Shown here one piece after another: positions 45,714 to 57,182 of a stretch of DNA of 64,000 nt (position 1 is the first letter of the stretch; each line of letters starts with the position of its first letter). The notes below the pieces were generated by a model. The model had not been told where the DNA came from. It saw only the letters and a list, made by a program, of their open reading frames with translations, and did no database searches. The translations under genes and the position numbers were made by a program. The DNA comes from Anagrus nilaparvatae (taxonomy: Eukaryota; Arthropoda; Insecta; Hymenoptera; Mymaridae), in assembly GCA_022575985.1 (NCBI GenBank), contig JAKSXM010000040.1, positions 12,666,001 through 12,730,000 of the forward strand, read 5' to 3'.

Positions 45714-46260
45714 TCTAAAATAATGCAAAAAAGCACCTAAAAAGAGGAAGTATTTGCTTTTTTAAGGGTTTATCCCCATTTTCTATGGAATTTCCACCCC
45801 TGATTTGTATTAAGTGATCCAAAAAACATATTTTATACCTAAACTTACCCTGGATATACATTTTCAACCATTTTCGCAACTTGACTGGACTACTGTATAC
45901 AATATATAAACAATTTTAATTATAAAATATTATTATCATCAATAATTATTATGTTTTTATAAATTAAATAAGTTTTTTATAGTTGTTCTCTTAATTTTGA
46001 ATTATCTGGATTGTGAAAATAAAAAAAACGGCTAGCTTAAATATATTATTAGTATATAAAATTTCAACAGATACCGTGGTCGTGTGGTCTACGTATCGAG
46101 TCTAGTATGTGAAACGTTCTGGGTTCGAATCCCAGAAATATTATTTTTTTTTTTAATTTTTATTATTAATTTAATAAATTTAATAAAATTTAATTGAACC
46201 TAATTCGACGAATTATTTTATAAAATTTTATTAAATTTAATTCGGGATTTTCCCCCCCGG
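45714..46260. repeat. Right-end block of the CGGGGG element, copy 2
   Basis: This second copy is interrupted by about 220 bp (roughly 45925-46150) that includes the tRNA-derived fragment. Confidence 0.8.
46070..46145 (+). pseudogene. tRNA-derived (SINE-like) fragment
   Basis: It contains an A-box-like TGGTCGTGTGG and a perfect B box (GGGTTCGAATCCCAG) at tRNA spacing, then AAATATTATTTTTTTTT. The acceptor ends do not pair (ATACCG against AATATT), so it is not a functional tRNA. A Pol III promoter head with an AT-rich tail fits a short SINE or a retroposed tRNA. It lies inside the second right-end block, absent from the first, so it arrived after the duplication. Confidence 0.65.
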
Positions 46261-46387
46261 GGACCTATCTTGAACGCAGAAAGTTTGAATATAGCAAAAA
46301 CGCCCCTTTAGAGGGTAGTTTTAGCTAATATAAGGGTGAAATATTAATTTTTTATTAAAAAATCTATGAAATTCGTTTTCAGCGACC

Positions 46388-47034
46388 TGTTACGTCTAAA
46401 TTTTTACCAGAAAACCGGGTGAAATTATTATAAATGCGATTACCTTATTTGCCTTGCGTCTATGTGACACTAAACGGCGGGAAAGGATTATGTTCAAATC
46501 AGATTAAAGATAATTAATTAATAACTACTTTTATTACTATATTTACTTATTAGTTTATAATTTAACTTTTAATAACTTACAATGTGCTTACTATACTTAA
46601 TACTTTAAGTCCAAACTGGAAGTCCTAAGTTATTCAAGTTCGACTGCGAAAACCACTTGGAGTGATAAAATATAACGAACGTCTGGACCACTGGCATTGT
46701 GACGGAACTAACTGCGTGATTGCTAACAGATTAAAGAGAGCCCGAACCTTCGGATTATACCTCTATATATAGTGATAAGCGCTTTTTTGCCTAGTCACCA
46801 AATCTATTACTAATTTAAATTATGAGGGAAGTTCTACGTCAAGGTCTCACGTACGTGGGCCAACACCCGATGAGCTGATAAGCTAGCAATTATATTTATA
46901 TATTTGCTCAGGTGTCAATTTAATTATGCTTGGTATATTTTTACCAAGTCATGCTTTATATTAAGCAACTATTGACTTTTGATTGTTACTAATAATAACC
47001 CTTTTGTTTAGGGTCATTTTGACCTGACGTTACA
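46388..47034 (-). repeat. 3' LTR of the gag-only element
   Basis: This 647-bp LTR contains an 11-bp segment (tgacctgacgt) near its right end that the other LTR lacks. Otherwise only scattered base changes separate the two. Confidence 0.95.
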
Positions 47035-47045
47035 CTTCCCTCCTT
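47035..47045 (-). promoter_or_regulatory. Polypurine tract of the gag-only element
   Basis: AAGGAGGGAAG on the minus strand lies directly against the LTR end, the expected position for plus-strand priming, and fixes the element's orientation. Confidence 0.85.
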
Positions 47046-48619
47046 AATGGAAAAAATTTGTAAAACAAATTTTTGTTTAGATTTTTTAGTAGGCAAAATC
47101 CGAAGTATAATTTATCAAAGTTAATACGAATTATAAATAAAATCTAAACGTTTACTTATTTTGACCAATTTGCACTTTAAATTTAATTTAGATGAAAAAA
47201 TTTGAATTGGCTCAGTTCTAGGGGTTAACTGAATATTTTTCATCTAAAAAGTAAAATTTTCCTAATTTTACGTTAACTACTCTTCTCTCCACTCCTTAAC
47301 ACTAAAGCGCTAGGTGCTTTCACAATTAATAAAGAGTAAAATTTTCCTAATTTTACGTTAATTATCTTTCTCTCCACTTCTTAAAACTAAAGCACTAGGT
47401 GCTTTCACAAAAATTTTATTAAAATTAATTATTTTATCTGGGAGCAGATTTCCTCAACGTGGAATCTGCTCTCTAAAAATGATCTTTATATAATCTAGCC
47501 TAATTTGTAACTTAATTTTCTATTAAATGAACGAAAATTTACGAAAACACAAAAAAAATTTTAACTTGAATTTAAATTTAGCGCTTTACCAAAAACACAA
47601 CAAACAATTTCTTAAAACTTAAATTTAAATTTTTTTTCGCTTTATTTTAAACTATATTACTGGCACCGTCAGTGGAAGTTTTTCAAACTTCTATTTTACC
47701 GGCTTCTCATATACACTAATTTAGTGTATTCGTGAACTCTCATGTGTTGTCACGTGTACTAGTTATTGTTGTTAACTTTAAAACCGAAATCATTAATATA
47801 ATTAGTTTAATTGCAGTGCAATCGAGACATTACATAAATAACTTCTATAAATTAATTAGTTTTCCCGTTGACAATAATAATGACGGATGCTAATGGCGAA
47901 GTAAGTATTATTGTCTATTTTAGGTTATGTACCTTTGCATATAACAATTATATTATCATTATTTTTTCTCTCTTTATATAGATTCTTAAATTTTAATTAA
48001 TATTAATACTATCTTAAACTAATTTAAAAATCATACATTTTCTTACGGCACGATGGAGGATACATAGGTTGTTTTTCTTCATATTACCATGCCGTTTTAG
48101 GTATCTTGACCTTTGTTGAAATCTATTTTCATTAAATTATCCAAATCTTTGACAAAGTTCTACTATTAAAACAAATCATTTAGTGACTTTTGCTGACAAA
48201 CAAAAAGACAACTTTGTCGAAAATTTGGATCGTAAAAACTGGAAAACTAAAAATTTGAAAAATAATTATTTTTTGACGCGCGCAGATCGTTCGATGAGCG
48301 ATCTGCTCTTAAAAAAAATCTTTGAAAAATAAAAATATTTCTTACTTAATTTTTTACAAAATCTCAGCATATTTTCTGATATGCTGAAAATTTTTTTTTT
48401 TTTTTTTTTTACGTTAGATTTTGGCTTTAAATTATATTTGTGCGGCTCTGCCAAACTACAGAACTGAACTAAAAACTTTTTATTTATATTTTTTGAGTAC
48501 GGCTCCGTTAACTACGGAGCTGCACTAAAAACTTTACAAGTTAATTTAATTATTTTTGAAAATTGTTCTATCAGACTACTAAACTTAAAATTTGTGGTAT
48601 GAATACGAAGCTGTAATGC
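47046..48619. other. Non-coding 3' region of the gag-only element
   Basis: I see no gene. Two ~110-bp direct repeats occur around 47240-47300 and 47335-47410 (gtaaaattttcctaatttta, then ctctccact and ctaggtgctttcacaa). The sequence ttttatttatattttttgag ... ggctccgttaactacggagc near 48480-48520 contains a small inverted repeat. Confidence 0.5.
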
Positions 48620-51600
48620 AAAGGCTATTGCCGGATAAATATAGTGATTTGGCCCCCCTCCCTAATCTCAAAAAAATTATTTGCATCCGAAAAATATTAT
48701 AAAAACTAACCGATCGCCGTTGGAATTAGCTTCCTAGCCCATATTAGGCGCCCTTAAACCTTAAAAAACCTTAAAAATCGTGTTTTTTGCGTTTTTTTTT
48801 GTTTCTCCGCACTGTGTTGAGCTATTAATCTGAAAGTTGCGTAGAAAAAAAGGGCACAGAGTGTATTTTCAATCTTCATTGGTTTTAGACCTTTAAGACC
48901 ATTTTAAGACCCCGAAAAATTATTTTTAATTTTCGAAAAATTGGTTTTTTGAGCATAAAAAAAAATAACCAGCGTTAAATTTCTTCAAACTGACCTAAAA
49001 AGTTGAAAAAAAGTATATTTTACTGATATCAGTCTTGTCCTGGAGGGGGAGCTCATCTCCACACCTTCAAAACTCAAAAAACGCGTTTTTTTTGCCTCTA
49101 CACGATTAAAATGCAATAGAATTGGAAAAATTCGTTTTGGAACCTCCCTAAATCTTTTTGAGCATCTATTTATACATTTTAACTAAAATATATTTCATTA
49201 ATTATTGTTTTTAGACCCTTATGACCACTCAAGACCACCTTAAGAGCCCAAAAATTGATTTTATATTTTCGAAAAGTCAGTTTTTTTGAAATTAAAAAAT
49301 TATACCTGCCTTTAATTCTTTCAAATTGGACTAAAAAGGCAAAGAAAATTATTTTTTAACGATATCAGTCCTGTCCTGGAGGGGGAGCTCATCCCCACCC
49401 CTAGAAAACTCAAAAAACGCGTTTCTTTGCCCCTACACGATTAACCCATTAATTCCTAAGAAGAAACTGCATTTGACAGAGCTGTAAAATCTATTCCATT
49501 TAGAGCATTAGACTCAAATTAGTAAAATAAAACACAAAAAAAATTTCAAAATGGCGGACATTTATAAATGGCGGACTAATATGGTGGTCAGAAAAAATTA
49601 AATTTTGATATTTTTTGATAAAAATTTGTGTGAATGGTATTTTTTGGGTGCTAATTACGAATATATAGTTATTTATCAAAAATTTTTAAATGGCGGAACC
49701 AAAATGGTCGTTGAAAAACTCGATATTTCGAGATTTTTGACGATTTTGAGCCTGTAAAATCTATTCCATTTAGAGCATTAGACTCAAATTAGTAAAATAA
49801 AACACAAAAAAAATTTCAAAATGGCGGACATTTATAAATAGCGGACTAATATTGTTGCGGCCAATAGCTATAAAATTATATTTTTCTATTTTTTCATGTT
49901 GAATATTCGCGGTAAATAATGTTTTACGTGATATTGTAATTATTTGATTTATCGGCCCCCCGTTTTAGGGCCCCTTCTCTCACGTTAAACTTTCACCGGT
50001 TCTATAAAACCGATTCATGCTCTCATTCTGTGGTCGCGTCAGCGGTCGCGCTCGTAAGACAATTTTAGTCATGCACCGCCCAGCGTATTAAACATAAAGT
50101 TATCATAGAACTAAAAACAGTGCTTAAATTTAATTTAATTAATTCAAATCAATTCATTTTTCTTTAACGCCAGCGATCAATAACTATATTTATATAGTCC
50201 ACTATAGTGGATTATAATCTAACATTTAATTATTTGTATATAATACATTCAATAAGTGCGTTTTAATAATTATTTTATTATTTTAATCACGTGTGAATTT
50301 ATTTATAAACCCAATTAAAACCAATTTTCCTACAATTTCCCCAAATATTTCCTCCAAAATATTACAAATATGGTGTTCAGAAAAAATTAAATTTTGATAT
50401 TTTTTGATAAAAATTTGTGTGAATGGTATTTTTTTGGATGCAAATTACGAATATTTAGTTATTTATCAAAAATTTTTAAATGGCGGAACCAATATGGCAG
50501 TTGCAAAAATCAAAATTTCGAGATTTTTGACGATTTTAAGCCTGAGCAGAAACTGTAAGTTATATAACCATAAAACCGGTTTCAGTTAGGGCATTTAAAC
50601 ATTTTATGTGAAAATATAAATTTTTTTCGAAAAAAATTCAAAATGGTAGATAAAGATGGCGGACACGAAAAACTAAATTTCGTTATTTTTTGGTCAAAAT
50701 TTGTGTACAGGGTATTTTTTGGATGCTCATTACGAAGGTCTATCTATTTTTCAAAAACTCAAAATGGCGGATCTAATGTGGCTACTGAAAAATGCGCAAT
50801 TTCGAGATTTTTGACGATTTTGAGCCTGAGAAGAAACTGTAAATAGTATAAGCGTAAAACCGGTTTTATTTAGGGCATTTAAACATGTTATATGAAAAAA
50901 TGAAAATTATTTATTAAAATTCAAAATGGCCGATCAATATAGCGGACACAGAAGAAACTTACAGTTTCTTCTTAGTCTCGCCATTTTGAGTTTTTGAAAA
51001 ATAGATAGATAAATAAATATTTTTTCACATTACATGTTTAGATGCCCTAAATGAAACCGGTTTTATGGTTATATAACTTACAGTTTCTGCTCAGGCTCAA
51101 AATCGTCAAAAATCTCGAAATATCGAGTTTTTCAACGACCATTTTGGTTCCGCCATTTAAAAATTTTTGATAAATAACTATATATTCGTAATTAGCACCC
51201 AAAAAATACCATTCACACAAATTTTTATCAAAAAATATCAAAATTTAATTTTTTCTGACCACCATATTAGTCCGCCATTTATAAATGTCCGCCATTTTGA
51301 AATTTTTTTTGTGTTTTATTTTACTAATTTGAGTCTAATGCTCTAAATGGAATAGATTTTACAGCTCTGTCAAATGCAGTTTCTTCTTAGGAATTAATGG
51401 GTTAATCGTGTAGGGGCAAAGAAACGCGTTTTTTGAGTTTTCTAGGGGTGGGGATGAGCTCCCCCTCCAGGACAGGACTGATATCGTTAAAAAATAATTT
51501 TCTTTGCCTTTTTAGTCCAATTTGAAAGAATTAAAGGCAGGTATAATTTTTTAATTTCAAAAAAACTGACTTTTCGAAAATATAAAATCAATTTTTGGGC

Positions 51601-52224
51601 TCTTAAGGTGGTCTTGAGTGGTCATAAGGGTCTAAAAACAATAATTAATGAAATATATTTTAGTTAAAATGTATAAATAGATGCTCAAAAAGATTTAGGG
51701 AGGTTCCAAAACGAATTTTTCCAATTCTATTGCATTTTAATCGTGTAGAGGCAAAAAAACGCGTTTTTTGAGTTTTGAAGGTGTGGAGATGAGCTCCCCC
51801 TCCAGGACAAGACTGATATCAGTAAAATATACTTTTTTTCAACTTTTTAGGTCAGTTTGAAGAAATTTACCGCTGGTTATTTTTTTTTATGCTCAAAAAA
51901 CCAATTTTTCGAAAATTAAAAATAATTTTTCGGGGTCTTAAAATGGTCTTAAAGGTCTAAAACCAATGAAGATTGAAAATACACTCTGTGCCCTTTTTTT
52001 CTACGCAACTTTCAGATTAATAGCTCAACACAGTGCGGAGAAACAAAAAAAACGCAAAAAACACGATTTTTAAGGTTTTTTAAGGTTTAAGGGCGCCTAA
52101 TATGGGCTAGGAAGCTAATTCCAACGGCGATCGGTTAGTTTTTATAATATTTTTCGGATGCAAATAATTTTTTTGAGATTGGGGAGGGGGGCCAAATCAC
52201 TATATTTATCCGGCAATAGCCTTT
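48620..52224. repeat. 3.6-kb palindrome with ~1.13-kb arms
   Basis: The arms 48620-49754 and 51092-52224 are reverse complements with very few differences, starting aaaggctattgccggataaa and ending tttatccggcaatagccttt. The loop (49755-51091) repeats the inner ~300-bp module (gattttgagcctg ... atggcggac) and holds a solo LTR. Short reading frames inside the arms are mirror images and not genes. No TSD is evident. Near-identity of the arms implies recent origin or gene conversion. Confidence 0.9.
49853..50366 (+). mobile_element. Solo LTR (514 bp) in the palindrome loop
   Basis: It begins TGTTGCGGCC and ends AATATTACA, is flanked by the 5-bp duplication AATAT (49848-49852 and 50367-50371), and interrupts a module that is intact elsewhere (gcggactaatatggtggtca). 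It contains tctataaaaccg, TATA-like, and the palindrome ccactatagtgg. Its length, TG...CA ends and TSD indicate a solo LTR of a BEL- or copia-type family; the orientation is unknown. Confidence 0.8.
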
Positions 52225-52287
52225 AGATATATATATGTTTATTTATTTATATAAATTTTTTTTTTTTTTTACTCATGAAATATTTTC

Positions 52288-52518
52288 TTGACCTTAAATT
52301 TCTACAATGATTTGCCTCCCTTGTTAGCTACTTTAACCAACTTTTATACTAAAACGAATGCTTCAATAGATTTATGCTCACATTCTTTTAATTCATATTT
52401 TATTTATTTTAGGATGATACTCTTCGAGCTAGTAGCTGATAAGTCTATTTTTCATCAGATTTGGAAATTGGCAGATATTCTGGAAACTGTGCATCCTTCA
52501 TTAAAATTCCACTACTGA
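52288..52518 (+). CDS. Hypothetical ORF or captured terminal exon
   Basis: On the strand opposite to its host element, a frame ends in LFELVADKSIFHQIWKLADI and a stop at 52518. Just before MILFEL, the sequence ttttatttattttag looks like a splice acceptor at about 52412. The downstream part has codon composition less AT-biased than the flanks. It might be a captured exon, but there is no second exon, and no family is recognised. Confidence 0.2.
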   Translation: MTLNFYNDLPPLLATLTNFYTKTNASIDLCSHSFNSYFIYFRMILFELVADKSIFHQIWKLADILETVHPSLKFHY

Positions 52519-52821
52519 ACCTGATTAATATATTGTAATAATCTGCCTTACGAATAAAGAGTATAACATTAACACCATTATTAATTTTGTAATTATTTCC
52601 TTACAAATATTTTTTTTCTGAAAAATGCTAAACATCAAATATTAGTTTTACTTAATCCTAAAAGCAAATAATTCGTGTCCTTCATCAGATTTTAATAACA
52701 ATATACCAAGAACCATAATGATCAAATGATTAACAACTTCACAAGTAATTTTATTTCTAATATAAGTACTACCCATACAATTTAAAACAAAATAATCAAC
52801 TCAGTGGCTTTATTTAAAAAC

Positions 52822-53113
52822 TAAAACGACCAGCCAGTTTCCTGAGCTTTACTAAAAATAACTCTAGAACTAAATCGTTTTTAAGATGACCAATCAGTTT
52901 CTTGACCCTTACTGTACTACGGTTCATAAGCTTTATCTTAAAATTAAAACGACCAGCCAGTTTCCTGACCTTTAAGAGAAACGACTCAAGAGCTAAGTCT
53001 TGATTATAGGACGACCAGCCAGTTTTCTGACCTTTACTGTAAAACGACTCAAAAGCTAAGTTTTGATTTTAGGACGACCAGTCAGTTTCCTGACCTTTAC
53101 TGTAAAACGATTA
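52822..53113 (-). repeat. Tandem repeat (~65-75 bp, five copies) of former coding sequence
   Basis: The unit is built around gaccagccagtttcctgacc (plus sense). On the minus strand each unit reads VKVRKLAGRP in one frame, with a stop (TAG) in two of the copies. Conservation of the peptide across copies suggests it was once coding, probably the C-terminal tail of the element's Gag-derived protein. Confidence 0.7.
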
Positions 53114-53586
53114 AATAATTATTAATCTATTTCCTTAAAATTTACCTTAATTTGTGTTCCTAAGATTTTAAATTTAAAAAATACTAAATTTTACAAATTT
53201 TCTTGCATTTAACATCAGATTTTTTTTTTTTTTGACATTTTCTATTGGATTTATTTCTAATACTTTATAACCAGGTCTAACCAAAGAATTTTCCTTAAAC
53301 CCTAATTTAACAAGGAGTCGTTTGTATTAAGATGAAATACGCGCGTTGACAAACAACTCAATGTTTTTTAATCAGAGCTTGAAGGACCTGCTACCTGAAT
53401 TATGGGACCTGCTTTCTGAGTTACGGGACCTGCTGCGGAATTTAAAGGGATTTGCAAAGGGTTTATTAGTTTTATTACTGCCTTCTGACGAAACTATATA
53501 AGTTCTGTTGGTGTTTTGCTGAGGTTCTGATTTTTGAACTAACTTAGGGGTTGAAATTTGTGCTAAATCTATTATCTGATTTTGTA

Positions 53587-54464
53587 CTAAATCAGATGTC
53601 GAAATTTGTGCAATTTATTTGCCGAAGTTTGTGATAAATTAGTAACCGAAGTTTGAACTAAATTTTGTAACGAGGTTTGTGCCAATTTAGGGGTCGAGGT
53701 TTGTGCTAAATTGGGTTTCGAGGTTTGAACTAAATTTTGTAATGAGGTTTGTGCCAATTTAGGGGTCGAGGTTTGTGCTAAATTGAGTTTCGAGGTTTGA
53801 ACTAAATTTTGTAACGAGGTTTGTGCCAATTTAGGGGTCGAAGTTTGTGCTAAATTGGGTTTCGAGGTTTGAACTAAATTTTGTAACGAGATTTGTGCCA
53901 ATTTAGGGGTCGAGGTTTGTGCTAAATTGGGTTTCGAGGTTTGAACTAAATTTTGTAACGAGGCTTGTACCAATTTAGGGGTCGAAGTTTGTGCTAAATT
54001 GGGTTTCGAAGTTTGAACTAAATTTTGTAACGAAGTTTGTGCCAATTTAGGGGTCGAAGTTTGTGCTAAATTGGGTTTCGAAGTTTGAACTAAATTTTGC
54101 AGCGAAGTTTGTGCCAATTTAGGGGTCGAAGTTTGAACTAAATTTTGTAACGAAGTTTGTGCCAATTTAGGGGTCGAAGTTGGTGCTAAATTGGGGTTCG
54201 AAGTTTGAACTAAATTTTGTACGAAGTTTGTGCCAATATAGAAGTCGAAGTTTGTGCTAAATTGGGTTTCGAAGTTTGAACTAAATTTTGTAACGAAGTT
54301 TGTGCCAATTTAGGGGTCGAAGTTTGTGCTAAATTGGGTTTCGAAGTTGGAACTAAATTTTGTAACGGAGTTTGCGCTAATTTAGGAAACGGAATTTGTA
54401 CCAAATTGGGCAACAGAACTCGCACTAAATTATGAATTGAAGGTTCTGCTAAATTATTGATCAA
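53587..54464 (-). CDS. Octapeptide-repeat tail (L-A/V-Q-T-S-x-x-x), two frames
   Basis: A minus-strand array of 24-bp units is organised as a 72-bp higher-order repeat encoding AQTSTPKL, AQTSLQNL and VQTSKPNL in turn, over about twelve cycles. One missing A near 54222 shifts the frame between 54464-54210 and 54165-53587. The second part is in the same frame as the Gag zinc-knuckle ORF. The repeats are Gln/Thr/Ser-rich with a Leu every eight residues and no Cys or His. I recognise no family. It probably forms a disordered or fibrous tail. Confidence 0.6.
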
Positions 54465-54498
54465 AGATTCTGCTAAGATAAAAATCTAAGATTTTAAT

Positions 54499-55914
54499 TT
54501 ACTGATTCCCTTGACAGGGGTGGCCTGGCACACTTCTGAGGTTAGCGCTGGGCTTTTCCGTCGCCTGTACTTGTATCAATCTCTTTTGATTTATAAACCT
54601 TCTTTTCCTACAATGTTTAATCATATGGCCGACTTTTTTGCAATTAAAACAATTTAATTGACTCCCCTCTGAAAATTTGGCTGATTGAATCTGATTATTT
54701 TGACTCATAAAACTTATTGCTTTAAACTCGCTTTTAATTCCATCGAACCTCGGAACGTAGTCAAAGGCGTCTTTAATTGACAACGCCCTTATATTTGTTA
54801 ATTCATAATTTCTTATAAAAATCGAACTCGGGTCGGGTTCTATACCTGTATTTCTATTATGTAACGGGTTTAGAAAGTTTTGCTGTTGAGAATGTGAAAA
54901 CGAGAGGGACCTTGAATTTTGTTGACTTCCCCCCTCTTGAATTTTTAAAGGCGGAGAAGAAATGCTTTCGCAAGTTGGGGTGTGGTACATCGTTGAGGGC
55001 CAATTCTCATGACCTCGATCATGTGTTTGATTTTGAGTGCTATGTCCATAATTAATACTTTTACTATCGTCTACATGATAATTTTGTGGCGTAATTTGGT
55101 TACTACGTAAATTATTTTTAATAATTTCATATTTTAAATTAAATGCTAAAGCTTTACTGATTTCTGATGTTAATGATGTTTCGTAATTTTTTCTCAAATT
55201 TTCCTCTATGTTTGACGTAATAGATTTTCTTACTATTTCGAGTGAACTAAGGGCCGAAATAACGTGCTCCGGATATAAACCTTTTTAAATTAACTCGTTT
55301 AAAACTAGACAAATTTCAGGATCTTGCATAGTTTTTTCCAATAACTCTTTATTTTCCACCGAATACTTTAACTTATTAAATAATTTTTTAAATTCGTTTG
55401 GAATTGATTTACCACCGAAGGACTGCATTTTCTCATACATATATCTAATATAGTCAAAATTTGTGGTACACATTTTATTTGAATCTACTTTAATAAAATT
55501 TCTAAAGATTTCATTTACCCTGAAATCTGTGTATACTGACCACGCACTAACTTCTTCAGACATTGCTGATAGTATATCTACCAGAACTGATGGTTCAGTT
55601 TGAGCATCTTTTAATTTTTTAAACAATTCTACAAAAAATTTATCTTTAAATAATAGTTTCATTTTTAGTATTGAAATAAACTGTGCAAAATCCGTTATTA
55701 ACTCTTTAGCCGCGTCATCAATGTCCCCTTCTAAAATTTTTGTGTTTTCCTCGTAATAACATTGGTACGCTCCTAGCACTACCCTTATATCTGAATCGTT
55801 TGGTATTTCGAATTTACCTTCCGCGTGCTCTTTTAAAATTTCAAACGATTTAGTTACTAACGGCTCTTTAGCCAGCAGTTGTTTTTCTAAATATGCAATT
55901 TGTGTGTTTGACAT
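54499..55914 (-). pseudogene. gag: Gag-like gene of the LTR element, with one in-frame TAA and CCHC knuckle
   Basis: It starts at ATG 55914 (MSNTQIAYLEKQLLAKE). The first 209 residues are mostly helical with no recognised domain and end at TAA 55285-55287. The same frame continues to 54499. Near its end come DYVPRFDGIKSEFK, which looks like the beginning of a capsid, and soon after CFNCKKVGHMIKHC, a perfect C-X2-C-X4-H-X4-C knuckle followed by RKRR. The capsid body that should lie between them is missing, so a large internal deletion is likely. Confidence 0.65.
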
Positions 55915-56546
55915 TTTGTAAAATATTTTTTTTTAACAAGAAAAAGAATTTAAACATGAGAAGAAAAAATTTTATTTAATATTTTTTTTTGATAAAATGA
56001 CTGATACTAAAAAAAAAATAAAATACAATTTTATTGAAAAATCAAAAAAAAATTTTATTTTTAAACAAAATTAACTAAATATGTTAATACTGACTTTGAA
56101 TTAGATAAAAATTTAGGTTTACTCAATCAATTTCTATTCATAAAAATATTTTATCACTGATAAAAAAAAAATTTATATTTTATTCTTTTTTGAATAATAT
56201 TTAAATTAAATTACTGTATGACTTATCTCTTAAAAAAAAAATTGACACGTATAATTAAAATTATTTTATATTTTAATTACACAAGCAGCATTTAATATAA
56301 AAATTTTATGAACATATATAAGAATATTAAAAAAAAAAAATTTTTTAAATTTTGATTTTTACCTTCTCAAAGAAAAAATGACAACTAAATTTACAGTAAT
56401 TTTTTACTACTTTTTTTTTTCTTTATTATTTGTAAACCAATCTGTAAATAATAATAGTAAAGGTAGTTAAATCTCAAAAAAGAGACTTGAAAAATTTAAA
56501 ACTTTGATTTGAACCACAAAATTTATCGCGGACGAGACCCGAAACT

Positions 56547-57182
56547 TGTTACGTCTAAATTTTTACCAGAAAAGCGTGTGAAATTATTATTAATGCGATT
56601 ACCTTATTTGCCTTGCGTCTATGTGACACTAAACGGCGGGAAAGGATTATGTTCAAATCAGATTAAAGATAATTAATTAATAACTACTTTTATTACTATA
56701 TTTACTTATTAGTTTATAATTTGACTTTTAATAACTTACAATGTGCTTAATATACTTAATACTTTAAGTCCAAACTGGAAGTCCTAAGTTATTCAAGTTC
56801 GACTGCGAAAACCACTTGGAGTGATAAAATATAACGAACGTCTGGACCACTGGCATTGTGACGGAACTAACTGCGTGATTGCTAACAGATTAAAGAGAGC
56901 CCGAACCTTCGGATTATACCTCTATATATAGTGATAAGCGCTTTTTTGCCTAGTCACCAAATCTATTACTAATTTAAATTATGAGGGAAGTTCTACGTCA
57001 AGGTCTCACGTACGTGGGCCAACGCCCGATGAGCTGATAAGCTAGCAATTATATTTATATATTTGCTCAGGTGTCAATTTAATTATGCTTGGTATATTTT
57101 TACCAAGTCATGCTTTATATTAAGCAACTATTGACTTTTGATTGTTACTAATAATAACCCTTTTGTTTAGGGTCATTTTACA
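56547..57182 (-). repeat. 5' LTR of the gag-only element
   Basis: This 636-bp LTR matches 46388-47034. Its leader side (56546 downward) carries gacgagacccgaaact, which I could not match to a tRNA primer. Confidence 0.95.

Larger units (their letters stand above)
43506..46260. mobile_element. CGGGGG-ended TIR element at the centre of FB-B
   Basis: The left end is CGGGGGGAAATATACCGAAT. The right end is TTCGGGATTTTCCCCCCCGG, its inverted relative. Both ends carry subterminal arrays of TAAAATTTAA. GGACC at 43501-43505 and 46261-46265 is the TSD. Inside, 43680-44640 is an inverted array of ~120-bp modules around ccagggggtgaaa. There is no coding capacity. A second internal end (ccccgggc at 45130-45136) shows the right side is partly duplicated. 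Confidence 0.7.
46388..57182 (-). mobile_element. Gag-only LTR retroelement (non-autonomous), minus orientation
   Basis: LTRs 46388-47034 and 56547-57182 are nearly identical (TGTTACGT ... TTACA as read on plus). TSD GACC is at 46384-46387 and 57183-57186, and the flanks join into an FB-B module. A purine tract AAGGAGGGAAG (minus) abuts the left LTR, so the right LTR is the 5' one. The only retroviral coding is a Gag-like region (55914-54499) and a repeat tail (54464-53587). No protease, RT or integrase is present in 10.8 kb. I could not recognise a tRNA primer site. A 4-bp TSD suggests a Ty3/gypsy-type integrase supplied in trans. Confidence 0.85.

Noticed and set aside
49560..51300. Recurring reading frames with ATGGCGGA and similar peptides on both strands
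   Set aside because: They are mirrored modules of the palindrome, with no codon bias or family match.
53587..54470. Regular repeats resembling a CRISPR array
   Set aside because: The units are contiguous, encode an octapeptide repeat and have no unique spacers; the context is a eukaryotic retroelement.
56500..56546. tRNA primer site for the gag-only element
   Set aside because: The sequence after the 5' LTR does not match the 3' end or anticodon region of a tRNA I can recall.
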